Positions 24,077 through 32,701 of a DNA stretch of 39,408 bases are shown here, piece by piece. The notes beneath the pieces are model-generated. The model was not told the origin of the DNA, made no database searches, and saw only the letters and a list, made by a program, of their open reading frames with translations. The position numbers and the translations under genes are program-made. The stretch spans positions 1 to 39,408 of the forward strand of contig NZ_SMOA01000040.1 in the NCBI RefSeq assembly GCF_004353985.1. The letters are read 5' to 3'. Positions within the stretch are counted from its first letter, which is position 1; every line of letters begins with the position of its first letter. This DNA is from Paracraurococcus ruber (lineage in GTDB: Bacteria > Pseudomonadota > Alphaproteobacteria > Acetobacterales > Acetobacteraceae).

Positions 24077-24843
24077 CCGCCGTTTCCGCCGCGCCGCCGG
24101 TAGCCGGCGCGGCGGGTCTGCCCGGCCCGCGGCCTGCCCTGGCGACATGGCGGCGGCTTGCCGGCAGGCAGGGCGCGGGGCCGTAGCGGCGACGCGCCTC
24201 TATGCCGCGGCAGCGCGGCGCCCTTCTGCGCGCCAGCGCGGCGTGCGTCCGCCCGGCTTTGGCAGGCAGCCCCGGCGGGGGATATCCCGGCCTTCGGGAG
24301 ACATCGGCAGGCCGGATCGGCGTGGCGGAGTGCGCCAAGTCATAATGGCCGGTCCCACGCACACCCAAGCACAGCCGGCGACCTTTGCTGATCCCGGCAG
24401 CCCTGTCCAGGCGACCGGGCCCGCCAGGGCCGCGATCGATTCCCCGCGCACCCGGGCCGAGGCCGGCGGCTGGCTGGCCTCGGCGGCGACCATGCCGGTG
24501 CTGGTGGCGACCCGATAGGCGCCGCGACATCCCGCCACGCCGCCAGTCCGCCCGGCGCGGGTCCGGGCGTCCGGGACACATCGCCCATCGACCCTTGGCC
24601 CGCATGGCGCCGAGCGTGGCTGGATCGTCTGGGGACGATCCATCGCCTGCGGCCTTGACGGCGCCGCCCCGTCGCCGGCATGCCGCGGCCGCCGGCAGGG
24701 CCGCCATTTGCGGCTTGGCATGGCCGGGCCGGCAGCTGGCGCTGGCCGGTTAGGGCCGGATGCGGGGCCCGGGCACCGACTCGCGCCCGACATTGTATAG
24801 GGCCGGCGCGAAAGCTATCTTGGCGGGGTCAGGGGAACAAGAC
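24077..24843. other. 767-base gene-free stretch between dps and parE
   Basis: No frame shows a recognisable domain. A short plus-strand frame (24345-24518, 57 aa) has a fairly ordinary composition but no good start context. The right end carries a candidate parE promoter. Confidence 0.55.
24793..24821 (+). promoter_or_regulatory. Candidate sigma-70 promoter of parE
   Basis: TTGTAT at 24793-24798 and TATCTT at 24816-24821 with a 17-base spacer. Transcription would start near 24828, leaving a short leader that contains AGGGG (24832-24836) seven bases before ATG 24844. Position and spacing are good; each hexamer matches 4 of 6. Confidence 0.5.
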
Positions 24844-26829
24844 ATGAACGACCTGTTCGGCGGCCGCCGCCCCCCGAAAGCCGGGGCAGCCGACGCCGCC
24901 TCCTACTCCGCCAAGGACATCGAGGTGCTGGAGGGGCTGGAGCCCGTCCGCCGCCGCCCCGGCATGTATATCGGCGGCACCGACGAGAATGCCCTGCACC
25001 ACCTGGCGGCCGAGATCATCGACAACGCGATGGATGAGGCGGTGGCCGGCCATGCCGACCGCATCGAGGTCTCGCTGGAAGCCGGCAACTGGCTGACGGT
25101 GCGCGACAACGGCCGCGGCATCCCGACCGATCCGCACCCGAAATTCCCCAAGCTCTCCGCGCTCGAGGTCATCCTCACCACCCTGCATTCCGGCGGCAAA
25201 TTCTCCGGCAAGGCCTACGACACCTCGGGCGGTCTGCACGGCGTCGGCAGCAGCGTGGTGAATGCCCTGTCGGAGAAGCTGGAGGTGGAGGTGGCGCGCG
25301 ACCGCACGCTCTTCACCCAGGCCTATGCGCGCGGCAAGCCGCTGGGCAAGCTGAAGAATGCCGGGGCCATCCACAACCGCCGCGGCACCACCCTGCGCTT
25401 CAAGCCGGACCCGGAGATCTTCGGCAAGCTCGAATTCCAGGCGGCACGGCTGCATCGCCTCTGCCGCTCGAAGGCCTACCTGTACCGGGGCGTCGAGATC
25501 CGCTGGTCCTGCGACCCGTCCCTGGTGAAGGACGGCGAGACGCCGGCCAGCGCGGTGCTGCATTTCCCGGGCGGCCTGGCCGATTTCCTCGCCTCCGCCA
25601 TCGAGGGCCGCGCCCAGGTCGTGCCCGCCCCCTATGTCGGGGAGGCGGCCTTCGCCGAGGGCGCCGGCCGCTGCGAATGGGCCATCACCTGGCTGGAACA
25701 GGGCGACGGCTTCCTCTCGACCTATGCGAACACCATCCCGACCCCGCAGGGCGGCACGCATGAGGCCGGGCTGCGCGGCGCCCTGGTCAAGGGCCTGCGC
25801 GCCTATGGCGACCTGAAGAAGGAGAAGCGCGCCGCCAGCGTGACGGCCGAGGACCTGCTCGGCGGCATGGCCGGCATGCTCAGCGTCTTCGTGCGGGACC
25901 CGCAGTTCCAGGGCCAGACCAAGGAGAAGCTGACCAGCCCGGAAGCCGCGCGCCTGGTCGAGACCGCGTTGCGCGACCATTTCGACCACTGGCTGGCCGG
26001 CGACCCGCAGACCGCCGACAACCTCCTCGCCTGGGCGATCGAGCGCGCCGAGGAGCGTATCCGCCGGCGTGAGCAGAAGGACACGCCGCGCAAGACCGCG
26101 ACCCGCAAGCTGCGCCTGCCCGGCAAGCTGGCCGATTGCAGCCGGGAGAGCGCCGAGGGCACCGAGCTGTTCCTGGTGGAGGGCGATTCGGCCGGCGGCA
26201 GCGCCAAGCAGGCGCGCGACCGGGAGACCCAGGCGGTGCTGCCCCTGCGCGGCAAGATCCTCAACGTCGCCTCGGCCTCCGCCGACAAGCTGCGGCAGAA
26301 CCAGGAGCTGAAGGACCTGATCGAGGCGCTGGGCTGCGGCGCCGGCGACCGCTTCGACATCGCCCGGCTGCGCTATGGCCGCGTCGTCATCATGACCGAT
26401 GCCGATGTGGACGGCGCCCATATCGCCGCGCTTCTCATGACCTTCTTCTACAAGGAACTGCCTGAGCTGGTGCGGCAGGGCCGGGTGCATCTGGCGCAGC
26501 CGCCGCTGTACCGCCTGCAGGCCGGCGGCAAGTCGGTCTATGCCATGGACGATCGCGACAAGGACCGGCTGCAGAAGCGCGAGTTCAAGCCGAGCCAGAA
26601 GGTCGAGGTCAGCCGCTTCAAGGGCCTGGGCGAGATGCCGCCGGCGACCCTGAAGGAGACCACCATGGACCCGCGCAAGCGCACCCTGCTGCGCGTGGTG
26701 CTGCCGCCGGAGGAGCGCGCGCGCACCTCCGAGCTCATGGACGCGCTGATGGGCCGGCGGCCCGAGCTGCGCTTCCGCTTCATCCAGGAGAATGCGGCGA
26801 AGCTGGATGTCGAGGAGGTGGATGTCTGA
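24844..26829 (+). CDS. parE: DNA topoisomerase IV subunit B
   Basis: ATPase subunit of topoisomerase IV (661 aa), which with ParC decatenates chromosomes. The GHKL ATPase shows Glu57/Asn61 (EIIDNAMDEAV), Asp88 in DNGRGIP and the lid GGLHGVGSSVVNALS. The transducer domain follows. The TOPRIM domain shows Glu446 in LVEGDSAGGSAKQ, PLRGKILNV and DADVDGAHIA (Asp519, 521, 523). The C-terminus RFKGLGEMPPATLKETTMDP is conserved. RRRPGMYIGGTDENALHHL and the absence of a GyrB-type insertion favour ParE over GyrB. The start is supported by AGGGG at the right distance. A housekeeping gene in an otherwise accessory region; parC is not in the window. Confidence 0.97.
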   Translation: MNDLFGGRRPPKAGAADAASYSAKDIEVLEGLEPVRRRPGMYIGGTDENALHHLAAEIIDNAMDEAVAGHADRIEVSLEAGNWLTVRDNGRGIPTDPHPKFPKLSALEVILTTLHSGGKFSGKAYDTSGGLHGVGSSVVNALSEKLEVEVARDRTLFTQAYARGKPLGKLKNAGAIHNRRGTTLRFKPDPEIFGKLEFQAARLHRLCRSKAYLYRGVEIRWSCDPSLVKDGETPASAVLHFPGGLADFLASAIEGRAQVVPAPYVGEAAFAEGAGRCEWAITWLEQGDGFLSTYANTIPTPQGGTHEAGLRGALVKGLRAYGDLKKEKRAASVTAEDLLGGMAGMLSVFVRDPQFQGQTKEKLTSPEAARLVETALRDHFDHWLAGDPQTADNLLAWAIERAEERIRRREQKDTPRKTATRKLRLPGKLADCSRESAEGTELFLVEGDSAGGSAKQARDRETQAVLPLRGKILNVASASADKLRQNQELKDLIEALGCGAGDRFDIARLRYGRVVIMTDADVDGAHIAALLMTFFYKELPELVRQGRVHLAQPPLYRLQAGGKSVYAMDDRDKDRLQKREFKPSQKVEVSRFKGLGEMPPATLKETTMDPRKRTLLRVVLPPEERARTSELMDALMGRRPELRFRFIQENAAKLDVEEVDV

Positions 26830-26841
26830 CCCATGGCGGCG

Positions 26842-26860
26842 GGCCCCGCGGCGCGGGGCC
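26842..26860 (+). terminator. Hairpin after parE
   Basis: GGCCCCGC / GCGGGGCC, a perfect 8-bp stem with a 3-base loop, 13 bases after the parE stop. It is not followed by a T-tract. Confidence 0.45.
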
Positions 26861-27041
26861 TCCATGCTGCGGCGGCCATGGTGCGGCGGTGGTGGGCCCG
26901 GGCCTCTGCCGGCGGGCAGCCACGCGGCCGCGCCTGAACGGCCGCCGCCGGCGGAACGAGACCCCGGCGGCGCCGGCCGCTGCTAGCCTGCCGCTTCGCC
27001 GGCCATCCGACCCGGCGGCAGGCAGCGCGGGGAGGTGATCC

Positions 27042-27527
27042 ATGCGGAGGCTTTCGGGACTGGCGGCGGCGATCCTGTGCGGGCTGCTGGCGGCGCCGCC
27101 GGATGGCGGGGCGCAGGATGCCGGGCACATGCACCTGATCCCGGACGCGGCGGCGATCCGCTGGCAGCCGGGCCCGCCCGACCTGCCGAAAGGCACGCAG
27201 ATCGCGGTGCTGGCCGGAGATCCGGGCCAACCCGGCCCCTTCGTGCTGCGGGTGCGCTTCCCGCGGGACAGCCTGGTGCCGCCGCACAGGCATGCGACCG
27301 CCGAGAACCTCACCGTGCTGTCCGGCACGCTCCACCATGCGATGGGCGAGCGGCTCGACCGCGAGCGGAGCGAGCGCCTGGGCCCGGGCGCCTTCGTCTT
27401 CCTGCCCGGCATGATGCCGCATTCCGTCTGGACCTCGGGCGAGGAGTCGGTGGTGCAGGTGACCGGGACCGGTCCCTTCGGGCTGATCTACGTCAACCCG
27501 GCGGACAGCCCGGCCCGCGCCCGCTGA
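27042..27527 (+). CDS. Secreted cupin-domain protein
   Basis: Exported cupin of 161 aa. A signal peptide (MRRLSGLAAAILCGLLAAPP, cleavage near 24) is followed by a single beta-barrel. Cupin motif 1 is PPHRHATAENLTVLSG with His82, His84 and Glu88; motif 2 is PGMMPHSVW with His127, so the metal site is complete. GGGGAGGTG precedes ATG 27042 at ideal distance. The function is unknown, and periplasmic cupins of this kind are often annotated only by fold. The next gene (M20 peptidase) follows after a hairpin. Confidence 0.87.
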   Translation: MRRLSGLAAAILCGLLAAPPDGGAQDAGHMHLIPDAAAIRWQPGPPDLPKGTQIAVLAGDPGQPGPFVLRVRFPRDSLVPPHRHATAENLTVLSGTLHHAMGERLDRERSERLGPGAFVFLPGMMPHSVWTSGEESVVQVTGTGPFGLIYVNPADSPARAR

Positions 27528-27580
27528 CCGGGCGCGGCAAGCCGGTCGGCGGCATGCCCTCGCGGCCGGGCCGCGCCCGG
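27528..27580 (+). terminator. Inverted repeat after the cupin gene
   Basis: CCGGGCGCGGC at 27528-27538 pairs perfectly with GCCGCGCCCGG at 27570-27580, with a 31-base loop. It starts on the base after the stop codon. Possible terminator or mRNA end-stabiliser. Confidence 0.35.
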
Positions 27581-27638
27581 TTGCCCGCGCCCCGCGCCTG
27601 ACCCAATCTGCGCCGCCTCAGCGAAGGGACGGCGGAGC

Positions 27639-29051
27639 ATGAGCGAGCGCGTGGCGGACCACCTGGCCGGGCAGAAGGATGCGATCCTCGACCGGCTGCT
27701 GACGCTGATCCGCTTCCCCTCGGTCAGCACCGATCCGGCCTTCGCCGAGGGCATGCGCGGCGCCCGTGAATTCCTGCTCGACCGGCTGCGCGCCATGGGC
27801 CTGACCGAGGCGCGGCTGCTGGAACCCGCCACCCCCGTGCCTGGCGGCCAGCCGGCCATCTTCGCCGCCTGGACCGGCGCCGGGCCGGACAAGCCGACCA
27901 TCATGATCTACGGCCATTACGACGTGCAGCCCGCCGACCCGTATGAGCTGTGGACCACCCCGCCCTTCGAGCCCGCCATCCGCGACGGCCGGATCTATGC
28001 CCGGGGCGCCAGCGACGTGAAGGGCTCCACCACCATCGCGATCGAGACGGTGGGCGCCTTCCTTGCGGTCGAGGGCGGCTGCCCGGTCAACATCAAGCTG
28101 TTCCTGGAAGGCGAGGAGGAGATCGGCTCCCCCTCCCTCCCCGCCATCATCGCGGCGCATCGCGACCTGCTGCGGGCGGATGCCATGCTGTCAGCCGATG
28201 GCGGTGGCGCCGCCGGGCCACGGCCACAGCTGAACATCGGCTGCCGCGGCATCTGCGCCCTGCAGTTCAGCCTGCGCACCGCGAAGAAGGACGCGCATTC
28301 GGGGAAAGTGGGCGGCGCCATGCGCAACGCCCTGCACGAGATGGCGAAGCTGGTCGCCACCCTCCATGACGAGCAGGGCCGCGTCGCGGTGGAGGGCTTC
28401 GAGGCCGGCGTCCCGCCGCTGTCCAACACCATCCGGGCCGAGGCCGCCTCGCTGCCGCTCGATGAGGCGGCCTGGTATGCCGAGTTCGGTGCCGCGCCCT
28501 ATGGCGACCCCGCCTACAGCGTCCGCGAGCGCACCACGCTGCGCCCGACCGTCGAGGTGAACGGGATGTGGGGCGGCTATACCGGCGCCGGCGGCAAGAC
28601 GGTCACCCCCGCCGAGGCCCATGCCAAGCTGACCATGCGCCTGATCCCGGGGCAGGAGCCGGAGGTCGCGCAGGCCGCGGTGAAGGCGCATATCGAGCGC
28701 CATGCGCCGAAGGGGGTCGAGCTGTCCTTCGACTACCGGCCCGGCGGCACCCGCGCCTTCACCCTGGCCGCCGACCACCCGCTGCGCGCCGCCGCCGCCG
28801 CCGTGCTGCGGCGGGAGAAGGGCGGCGAGCCGGCGGTGACGCGCCTCGGCGGCACGGTGCCGATCACCACGCTGTTCCAGGAACAGCTCGGCATCAGCAG
28901 CCTGATGTTCGGCCTGGCCAGCCCGGACGAGGATGCGCATGCGCCGAACGAGTTCTTCCGCGTCGCCTCGCTGGAGGAGGGGCTGCGGCTCTGGCCGATG
29001 ATCCTGACGGAGCTTGGCCGGATGCGCGCCGCCGATTTCCAGGGGCGGTGA
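27639..29051 (+). CDS. M20-family metallopeptidase (dipeptidase)
   Basis: Zinc peptidase of 470 aa that probably hydrolyses dipeptides or N-acyl amino acids in the cytoplasm. Metal ligands and catalytic residues are His93 and Asp95 (YGHYDVQPAD), Asp126 (GASDVKGS, bridging), the EGEEEIGSP stretch (Glu160/161) and the late His in EDAHAPNEFF. Other members usually have DDKG where this has DVKG. A lid/dimer domain occupies about 200-370. CGGAG lies a few bases ahead of ATG 27639. The length matches the carnosinase-like M20 branch. It stands alone on its strand here. Confidence 0.94.
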   Translation: MSERVADHLAGQKDAILDRLLTLIRFPSVSTDPAFAEGMRGAREFLLDRLRAMGLTEARLLEPATPVPGGQPAIFAAWTGAGPDKPTIMIYGHYDVQPADPYELWTTPPFEPAIRDGRIYARGASDVKGSTTIAIETVGAFLAVEGGCPVNIKLFLEGEEEIGSPSLPAIIAAHRDLLRADAMLSADGGGAAGPRPQLNIGCRGICALQFSLRTAKKDAHSGKVGGAMRNALHEMAKLVATLHDEQGRVAVEGFEAGVPPLSNTIRAEAASLPLDEAAWYAEFGAAPYGDPAYSVRERTTLRPTVEVNGMWGGYTGAGGKTVTPAEAHAKLTMRLIPGQEPEVAQAAVKAHIERHAPKGVELSFDYRPGGTRAFTLAADHPLRAAAAAVLRREKGGEPAVTRLGGTVPITTLFQEQLGISSLMFGLASPDEDAHAPNEFFRVASLEEGLRLWPMILTELGRMRAADFQGR

Positions 29052-29137
29052 TGGCGGTCTGCGCGGCGGCCGCGCGCCAGCCGCGCCGAGGCAACGACCA
29101 GCACTCGGGCTGGCCGGCCCCCAGGGCACGCCCGGCG

Positions 29138-29389
29138 CTACAGCGCCTTGTGCTTCCCGTCGCAGAGCGGCGCCTTGCCGGTCGCCTTGCAGCCGCAGAA
29201 CCAGACGCGGCCATCCGCGGCGGCGGTATACTGCAACGGCGCGAAGGCGCTGCCCTTGTGGCTGCCGTCGCAGAAGGGCTGCTTCTTCGAATTGCCGCAG
29301 GTGCACCACCAGTAGCTGCGGCCGGCCTCCACCTCGATCGGGTAGGGTGCCTTCTGCGCGATGGTGGGCTGCGGCGTCGGCTCGGACAT
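29138..29389 (-). CDS. CDGSH iron-sulfur domain protein (two motifs)
   Basis: Small 2Fe-2S protein of 83 aa with two CDGSH-type clusters. The first set is Cys29, Cys31, Cys40, His44 (CTCGNSKKQPFCDGSH) and the second is Cys65, Cys67, Cys76, His80 (CGCKATGKAPLCDGKH). The 3Cys-1His ligation is typical of MitoNEET-like redox or cluster-transfer proteins; the partner is unknown. GGGGGGAA lies just upstream of ATG 29389. It lies 64 bases after the SRPBCC gene on the same strand. Confidence 0.95.
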   Translation of the reverse strand: MSEPTPQPTIAQKAPYPIEVEAGRSYWWCTCGNSKKQPFCDGSHKGSAFAPLQYTAAADGRVWFCGCKATGKAPLCDGKHKAL

Positions 29390-29453
29390 GGCGGTTCCCC
29401 CCGGGGTCAGCGGCGGGCAGCTTCGAATGCCGGCGCCGCGGCTGTCCAGCCCG

Positions 29454-29846
29454 TCAGGCGGCCTCCAGCGTCGCCTTCATCCCCGCCAGGCCCCCCTCCA
29501 TCAGCCCGGCGACCAACGCCGCCTCCCGGTCCGGCAGCAGGTCGGCGGTCCAGGTGACGCGCGCGCCGCCCGCCGCCGGTTCCACCACCAGCGAGGCGTT
29601 GTGGTGCTCGAACCACGGGTCCCGCACCGACCAGACCAGCCGCCGCGCCGCATCGTCGCAGGCCACGATCACCTCGCGCAGCACGCGGCCGCTGGCGAAG
29701 GTGACGAGGCGCGCGCCTGGCTCCAGCCGCGTCTCCGTGACGAAGCCGGGCACCAGCCTGCGGTGCAGCGCGCCGACATCGCGGATGGCGTCCCAGGCCG
29801 CCTCCGGCGGCACTGCAATTAGTGTTTCCCTGCGGATCGAGGCCAA
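29454..29846 (-). CDS. SRPBCC-fold (polyketide cyclase / START-like) protein
   Basis: Hydrophobic-pocket protein of 130 aa, cytoplasmic. IAVPPEAAWDAIRDVGALHR opens the fold, VTETRLEPGARLVTFASGRV and VVEPAAGGARVTWTADLLPD are the antiparallel strands, and a long C-terminal helix (VAGLMEGGLAGMKATLEAA) closes the pocket. No specific ligand can be given. TTG 29846 is chosen because GGGAGGAGGG lies right upstream; the open frame continues to an ATG at 29939 but the added residues are not protein-like. Divergent from adaA with a 122-base gap. Confidence 0.83.
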   Translation of the reverse strand: MASIRRETLIAVPPEAAWDAIRDVGALHRRLVPGFVTETRLEPGARLVTFASGRVLREVIVACDDAARRLVWSVRDPWFEHHNASLVVEPAAGGARVTWTADLLPDREAALVAGLMEGGLAGMKATLEAA

Positions 29847-29968
29847 GGCTCCCTCCTCCCTGTGCAGGCCGGCACTCTGGCGCGCCGCCGCCGCCGCGGC
29901 TGGCCGAATTCGGACGCGGTCATCCGGCCGCCGCTGCACCGTCTGACCGGGCGTGGCAGGATCGGGCC

Positions 29969-30613
29969 ATGGACCTGCCGCCGGCCCCGGAGGATCTCGA
30001 CTTCGCCGCCTGCGAGCGTGCGCGCTACGCCCGCGACCCGGCCTGGGACGGCGTGATCTTCATCGGGGTGCGCAGCACCGGGATCTATTGCCGGCCGGTC
30101 TGCCCGGCGCGCCAGCCGCTCTCGCGCAATGTCCGCTACTACCGCAGCGCCGCGGCGGCAGAGGCGGCCGGCCACCGTCCATGCCTGCGCTGCCGGCCGG
30201 AAACGGCGCCCTTCTCCCCCGCCTGGAACGGCACCCGCAGCACGGTCGGGCGGGCGCTGCGGCTGATCGAGGCCGGGGCGCTGGACACCGGGACGGTGGC
30301 GGCGCTGGCGGAGCGCCTCGGCCTCGGCCCGCGGCACCTGACCCGGCTCTTCGAGCGGCATCTCGGCGCCAGCCCGGCCGCGGTCGCGCGCACGCGGCGC
30401 GTCCAGCGCGCCAAGCGGCTGATCGACACGACCCATCTGACGATGACCGAAATCGCGGCGCAGGCGGGGTTCGCCAGCCTGCGCAGCTTCAACGCGGCGT
30501 TCCGGGCGGCCTATCGCTGCGCGCCCACCGACCTGCGGCGAAAAGAACGTGGGGGGCTTTGCCCCCCTCGACCTCCCCCCACCAGGGGTCAGGCGACCCC
30601 CGGACCGGCCTGA
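29969..30613 (+). CDS. adaA: AdaA-type methylphosphotriester methyltransferase / AraC regulator
   Basis: Adaptive-response protein of 214 aa. The N-terminal Ada zinc domain (about 12-80) has four Cys: Cys41 and Cys45 (IYCRPVCPAR), Cys72 and Cys75 (RPCLRCRPE). Cys41 would accept the methyl group from phosphotriesters. An AraC-type double HTH (about 95-190) follows, with TVAALAERLGLGPRHLTRLF and MTEIAAQAGFASLRSFN. The C-terminal O6-methylguanine transferase or AlkA glycosylase found in Ada or AdaA-AlkA fusions is missing, and no ogt/adaB gene is near. The last 23 residues (after DLRR) are read from repeat copy C and are probably not functional. ATG 29969 has a weak ribosome-binding site. Confidence 0.85.
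   Translation: MDLPPAPEDLDFAACERARYARDPAWDGVIFIGVRSTGIYCRPVCPARQPLSRNVRYYRSAAAAEAAGHRPCLRCRPETAPFSPAWNGTRSTVGRALRLIEAGALDTGTVAALAERLGLGPRHLTRLFERHLGASPAAVARTRRVQRAKRLIDTTHLTMTEIAAQAGFASLRSFNAAFRAAYRCAPTDLRRKERGGLCPPRPPPTRGQATPGPA
30551..30606. repeat. Family I two-hairpin repeat, copy C
   Basis: Hairpin 1 is GGGGGGC-TTT-GCCCCCC at 30551-30567, followed by a C-rich spacer. Hairpin 2 is GGGGTC-AGGC-GACCCC at 30585-30600. The architecture equals copy A (G-run CTTTG C-run, CCCCC-ACCA, second stem) with a changed second stem. It lies inside the 3' end of adaA and could act as a terminator between adaA and the convergent prpB. Confidence 0.75.
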
Positions 30614-30614
30614 G

Positions 30615-31538
30615 TCAGCCGCGCTGCGGCATGCCCGTGGGGATCACCGTCTTCACCAGCGTCGCGTCCAGCGCCTCGTACTCGTGGTAGCCGATGGCGG
30701 CATACAGCTCGGCGCGGGTCTGCATCCGGTCCACCATCCGGTGCGTGCCGCCATGCTCGCGGATGGAGGCATAGAGCTCCTCGATCGCCTTCGAGGCCAC
30801 CCGCAGATGGGAGACCGGCCAGATCACCATGGAATAGCCCATCGCCTGGAACTCGGCCGCCGTGAAGAAGGGCGTCCGGCCGAACTCGGTCATGTTGGCC
30901 AGCAGCTTCACGCCGGGCATGCGGCGGGCGAATTCCTCGAACATCTCGCGCGTGGTGAGCGCCTCGGGGAAGATCGCGTCCGCCCCTGCCTCCAGGTACA
31001 GCTTCGCCCGGGCCACCGCGCCGTCCATGCCCTCGCTGGCGGCCGCATCGGTGCGCGCGATGATATAGAGGTGCTTGCGGGCCTTGCGCGCGGCGGCGCA
31101 TTTCGCCGCCATGTCGTGGGCGTCGGCCAGCTTCTTGTCGTTCAGGTGGCCGCATTTCTTCGGCAGAAGCTGATCTTCCAGATGCACCGCGCCGGCCCCC
31201 GCCTCCTCGAAGGCGCGGACCATGTGCATGACGTTCAGCGCCTCCCCATAGCCGGTGTCGCCATCCACCAGCATGGGCAGGCTGGTGGCGCGGCTGACCT
31301 GGCGGATCCAGAAGCAGACCTCGTCCACCGTTATCATGCCGAGATCGGGCAGACCCATGGTCGCGGTCATCGCGGCGCCGGAGAGGTACAGCGCCTCGAA
31401 CCCCGCCTTCTTCGCCAGCAGCGCGGCCATGCCGAAATGCGCGCCCGGCATCTGCAGGATCTCCGGCCGGTCCAGCAGGCGGCGGAAGCGGAGCCCCGCG
31501 GGCTCGTCCGGGACATCGGCACCGATCACATAGGGCAT
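30615..31538 (-). CDS. prpB: 2-methylisocitrate lyase (PrpB-like)
   Basis: Isocitrate-lyase superfamily enzyme of 307 aa, close in length to PrpB, which cleaves 2-methylisocitrate to pyruvate and succinate in the methylcitrate cycle for propionate. The catalytic KKCGH is at 127-131. VDGDTGYG (Asp92, Asp94) binds magnesium, and IIARTDA, GADAIFPEA and LANMTEFGRTP match PrpB. The C-terminal MQTRAELYAAIGYHEYE is also PrpB-like. Other superfamily members (oxaloacetate decarboxylase, carboxyphosphonoenolpyruvate mutase) usually lack the Cys loop. GAGAGAG precedes ATG 31538. prpC and prpD are not in the window. Confidence 0.88.
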   Translation of the reverse strand: MPYVIGADVPDEPAGLRFRRLLDRPEILQMPGAHFGMAALLAKKAGFEALYLSGAAMTATMGLPDLGMITVDEVCFWIRQVSRATSLPMLVDGDTGYGEALNVMHMVRAFEEAGAGAVHLEDQLLPKKCGHLNDKKLADAHDMAAKCAAARKARKHLYIIARTDAAASEGMDGAVARAKLYLEAGADAIFPEALTTREMFEEFARRMPGVKLLANMTEFGRTPFFTAAEFQAMGYSMVIWPVSHLRVASKAIEELYASIREHGGTHRMVDRMQTRAELYAAIGYHEYEALDATLVKTVIPTGMPQRG

Positions 31539-31816
31539 GGCATCTCTCTCGGGCTGAGAAGGGGGCGGCCGAGAACAAGCGCCCGACCCGGCGATCTGTC
31601 AATTTCGAAGCACCCCCGGCCACGATAGCCGTTTCGTATCGCCGCCCGCCCGGGTCCTCACGCCTGCGGGAAACTCCGCCGCGGCCGCGTGGGCCGGGCA
31701 CCGCCGCCGCCCCGCCGCGTTGCCCACCCGCCCAAAGCACCACCGACCGGCCCGGGCGCGGGGGTTTTCCTCCCCCCCGCCCGCCACTAAGGTCCGATCG
31801 AATTCGGGAGCAGACC

Positions 31817-32701
31817 ATGGAAATGACCGGCGAGCGGCGCATCCCCGCGCCGCGCCAGCAAGTCTGGGAAGCACTGAACGACCCGGAGGCGCTGCGCGCC
31901 TCCATCCCCGGCTGCGAATCCGTCGAGCGCACGGCCGAGGACCAGTTCCAGGCGCGCGTCGCCGTGAAGCTCGGCCCCATGGCGGCCAAGTTCGGCGGCA
32001 AGGTGAAGCTCGAGAACATCAACCCGCCCGAGAGCTATACGATCTCCGGCGAGGGCAATGGCGGCGCCATGGGCTTCGCCAAGGGCGGCGCCGATGTGCA
32101 CCTTGAGGAGGTCGGGCCGAGCGAGACCCTGCTGAAATACCAGGTGAAGGCGCAGGTCGGCGGCAAGATGGCGCAGCTCGGCGGCCGGCTGATCGACAGC
32201 ACCGCCAAGCAGATGTCGGACCAGTTCTTCGACCGCTTCGCCGCGCTGCTGACCCCGGCGCCGGCCATGGCGGGCGGGACGGATGCCCAGCCGGAGGCCG
32301 CCACCGCCCCGGCGCCCTCGGGCGGCAAATTCCCGACCGAGGACCGCAGCGCCCCCGAGGACGCCGCCAACATCGCGGCCGGCGCGGCGATCGAAAGCGG
32401 CGCCAACCGCGCCGCCACCGACCAGCGCGTCGCCGCCGCGGCCCAAGGCACCCCGGCCGCCAATACGGATACGGAGTACCTGAAGGATCCCGGCGCGTCC
32501 GGCCCGCTGACCCAGCATGGCGCCGAGGGGCCGAGCGCCGGCGGCGGCAAGCCGGTCTACCGCCCGAACCCCCGCCCGGCGGACCCGGTGGCGCTGCAGC
32601 CGCTGCGCATGATGCTGATGATCGAGCCCTTTGGCCTGCCGCTGCAGTTCTGGATCGGCTGCGTCCTCATGCTCGGCATCCTGGCACTGATGTTCCTGTG
32701 A
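31817..32701 (+). CDS. coxG: CoxG-like SRPBCC protein with C-terminal membrane anchor
   Basis: Protein of 294 aa. The N-terminal 150 residues are the CoxG domain: GERRIPAPRQQVWEALNDPE, IPGCESVERT, GKVKLENINPPESYTISGEG and GRLIDSTAKQMSDQFFDRF. An Ala/Pro/Thr-rich linker (about 155-270) leads to a C-terminal membrane helix (FWIGCVLMLGILALMFL). CoxG is thought to recruit CO dehydrogenase to the membrane or take part in its maturation. GGGAG precedes ATG 31817. The stop overlaps the next start (GTGA). First gene of the operon, divergent from prpB with a 278-base gap. Confidence 0.9.
   Translation: MEMTGERRIPAPRQQVWEALNDPEALRASIPGCESVERTAEDQFQARVAVKLGPMAAKFGGKVKLENINPPESYTISGEGNGGAMGFAKGGADVHLEEVGPSETLLKYQVKAQVGGKMAQLGGRLIDSTAKQMSDQFFDRFAALLTPAPAMAGGTDAQPEAATAPAPSGGKFPTEDRSAPEDAANIAAGAAIESGANRAATDQRVAAAAQGTPAANTDTEYLKDPGASGPLTQHGAEGPSAGGGKPVYRPNPRPADPVALQPLRMMLMIEPFGLPLQFWIGCVLMLGILALMFL

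Noticed and set aside
24345-24518. 57-codon frame between dps and parE
   Set aside because: Composition is fairly normal, but the possible GGAG site is 14 bases from the ATG, no domain is visible, and neighbouring frames of the same kind occur by chance.
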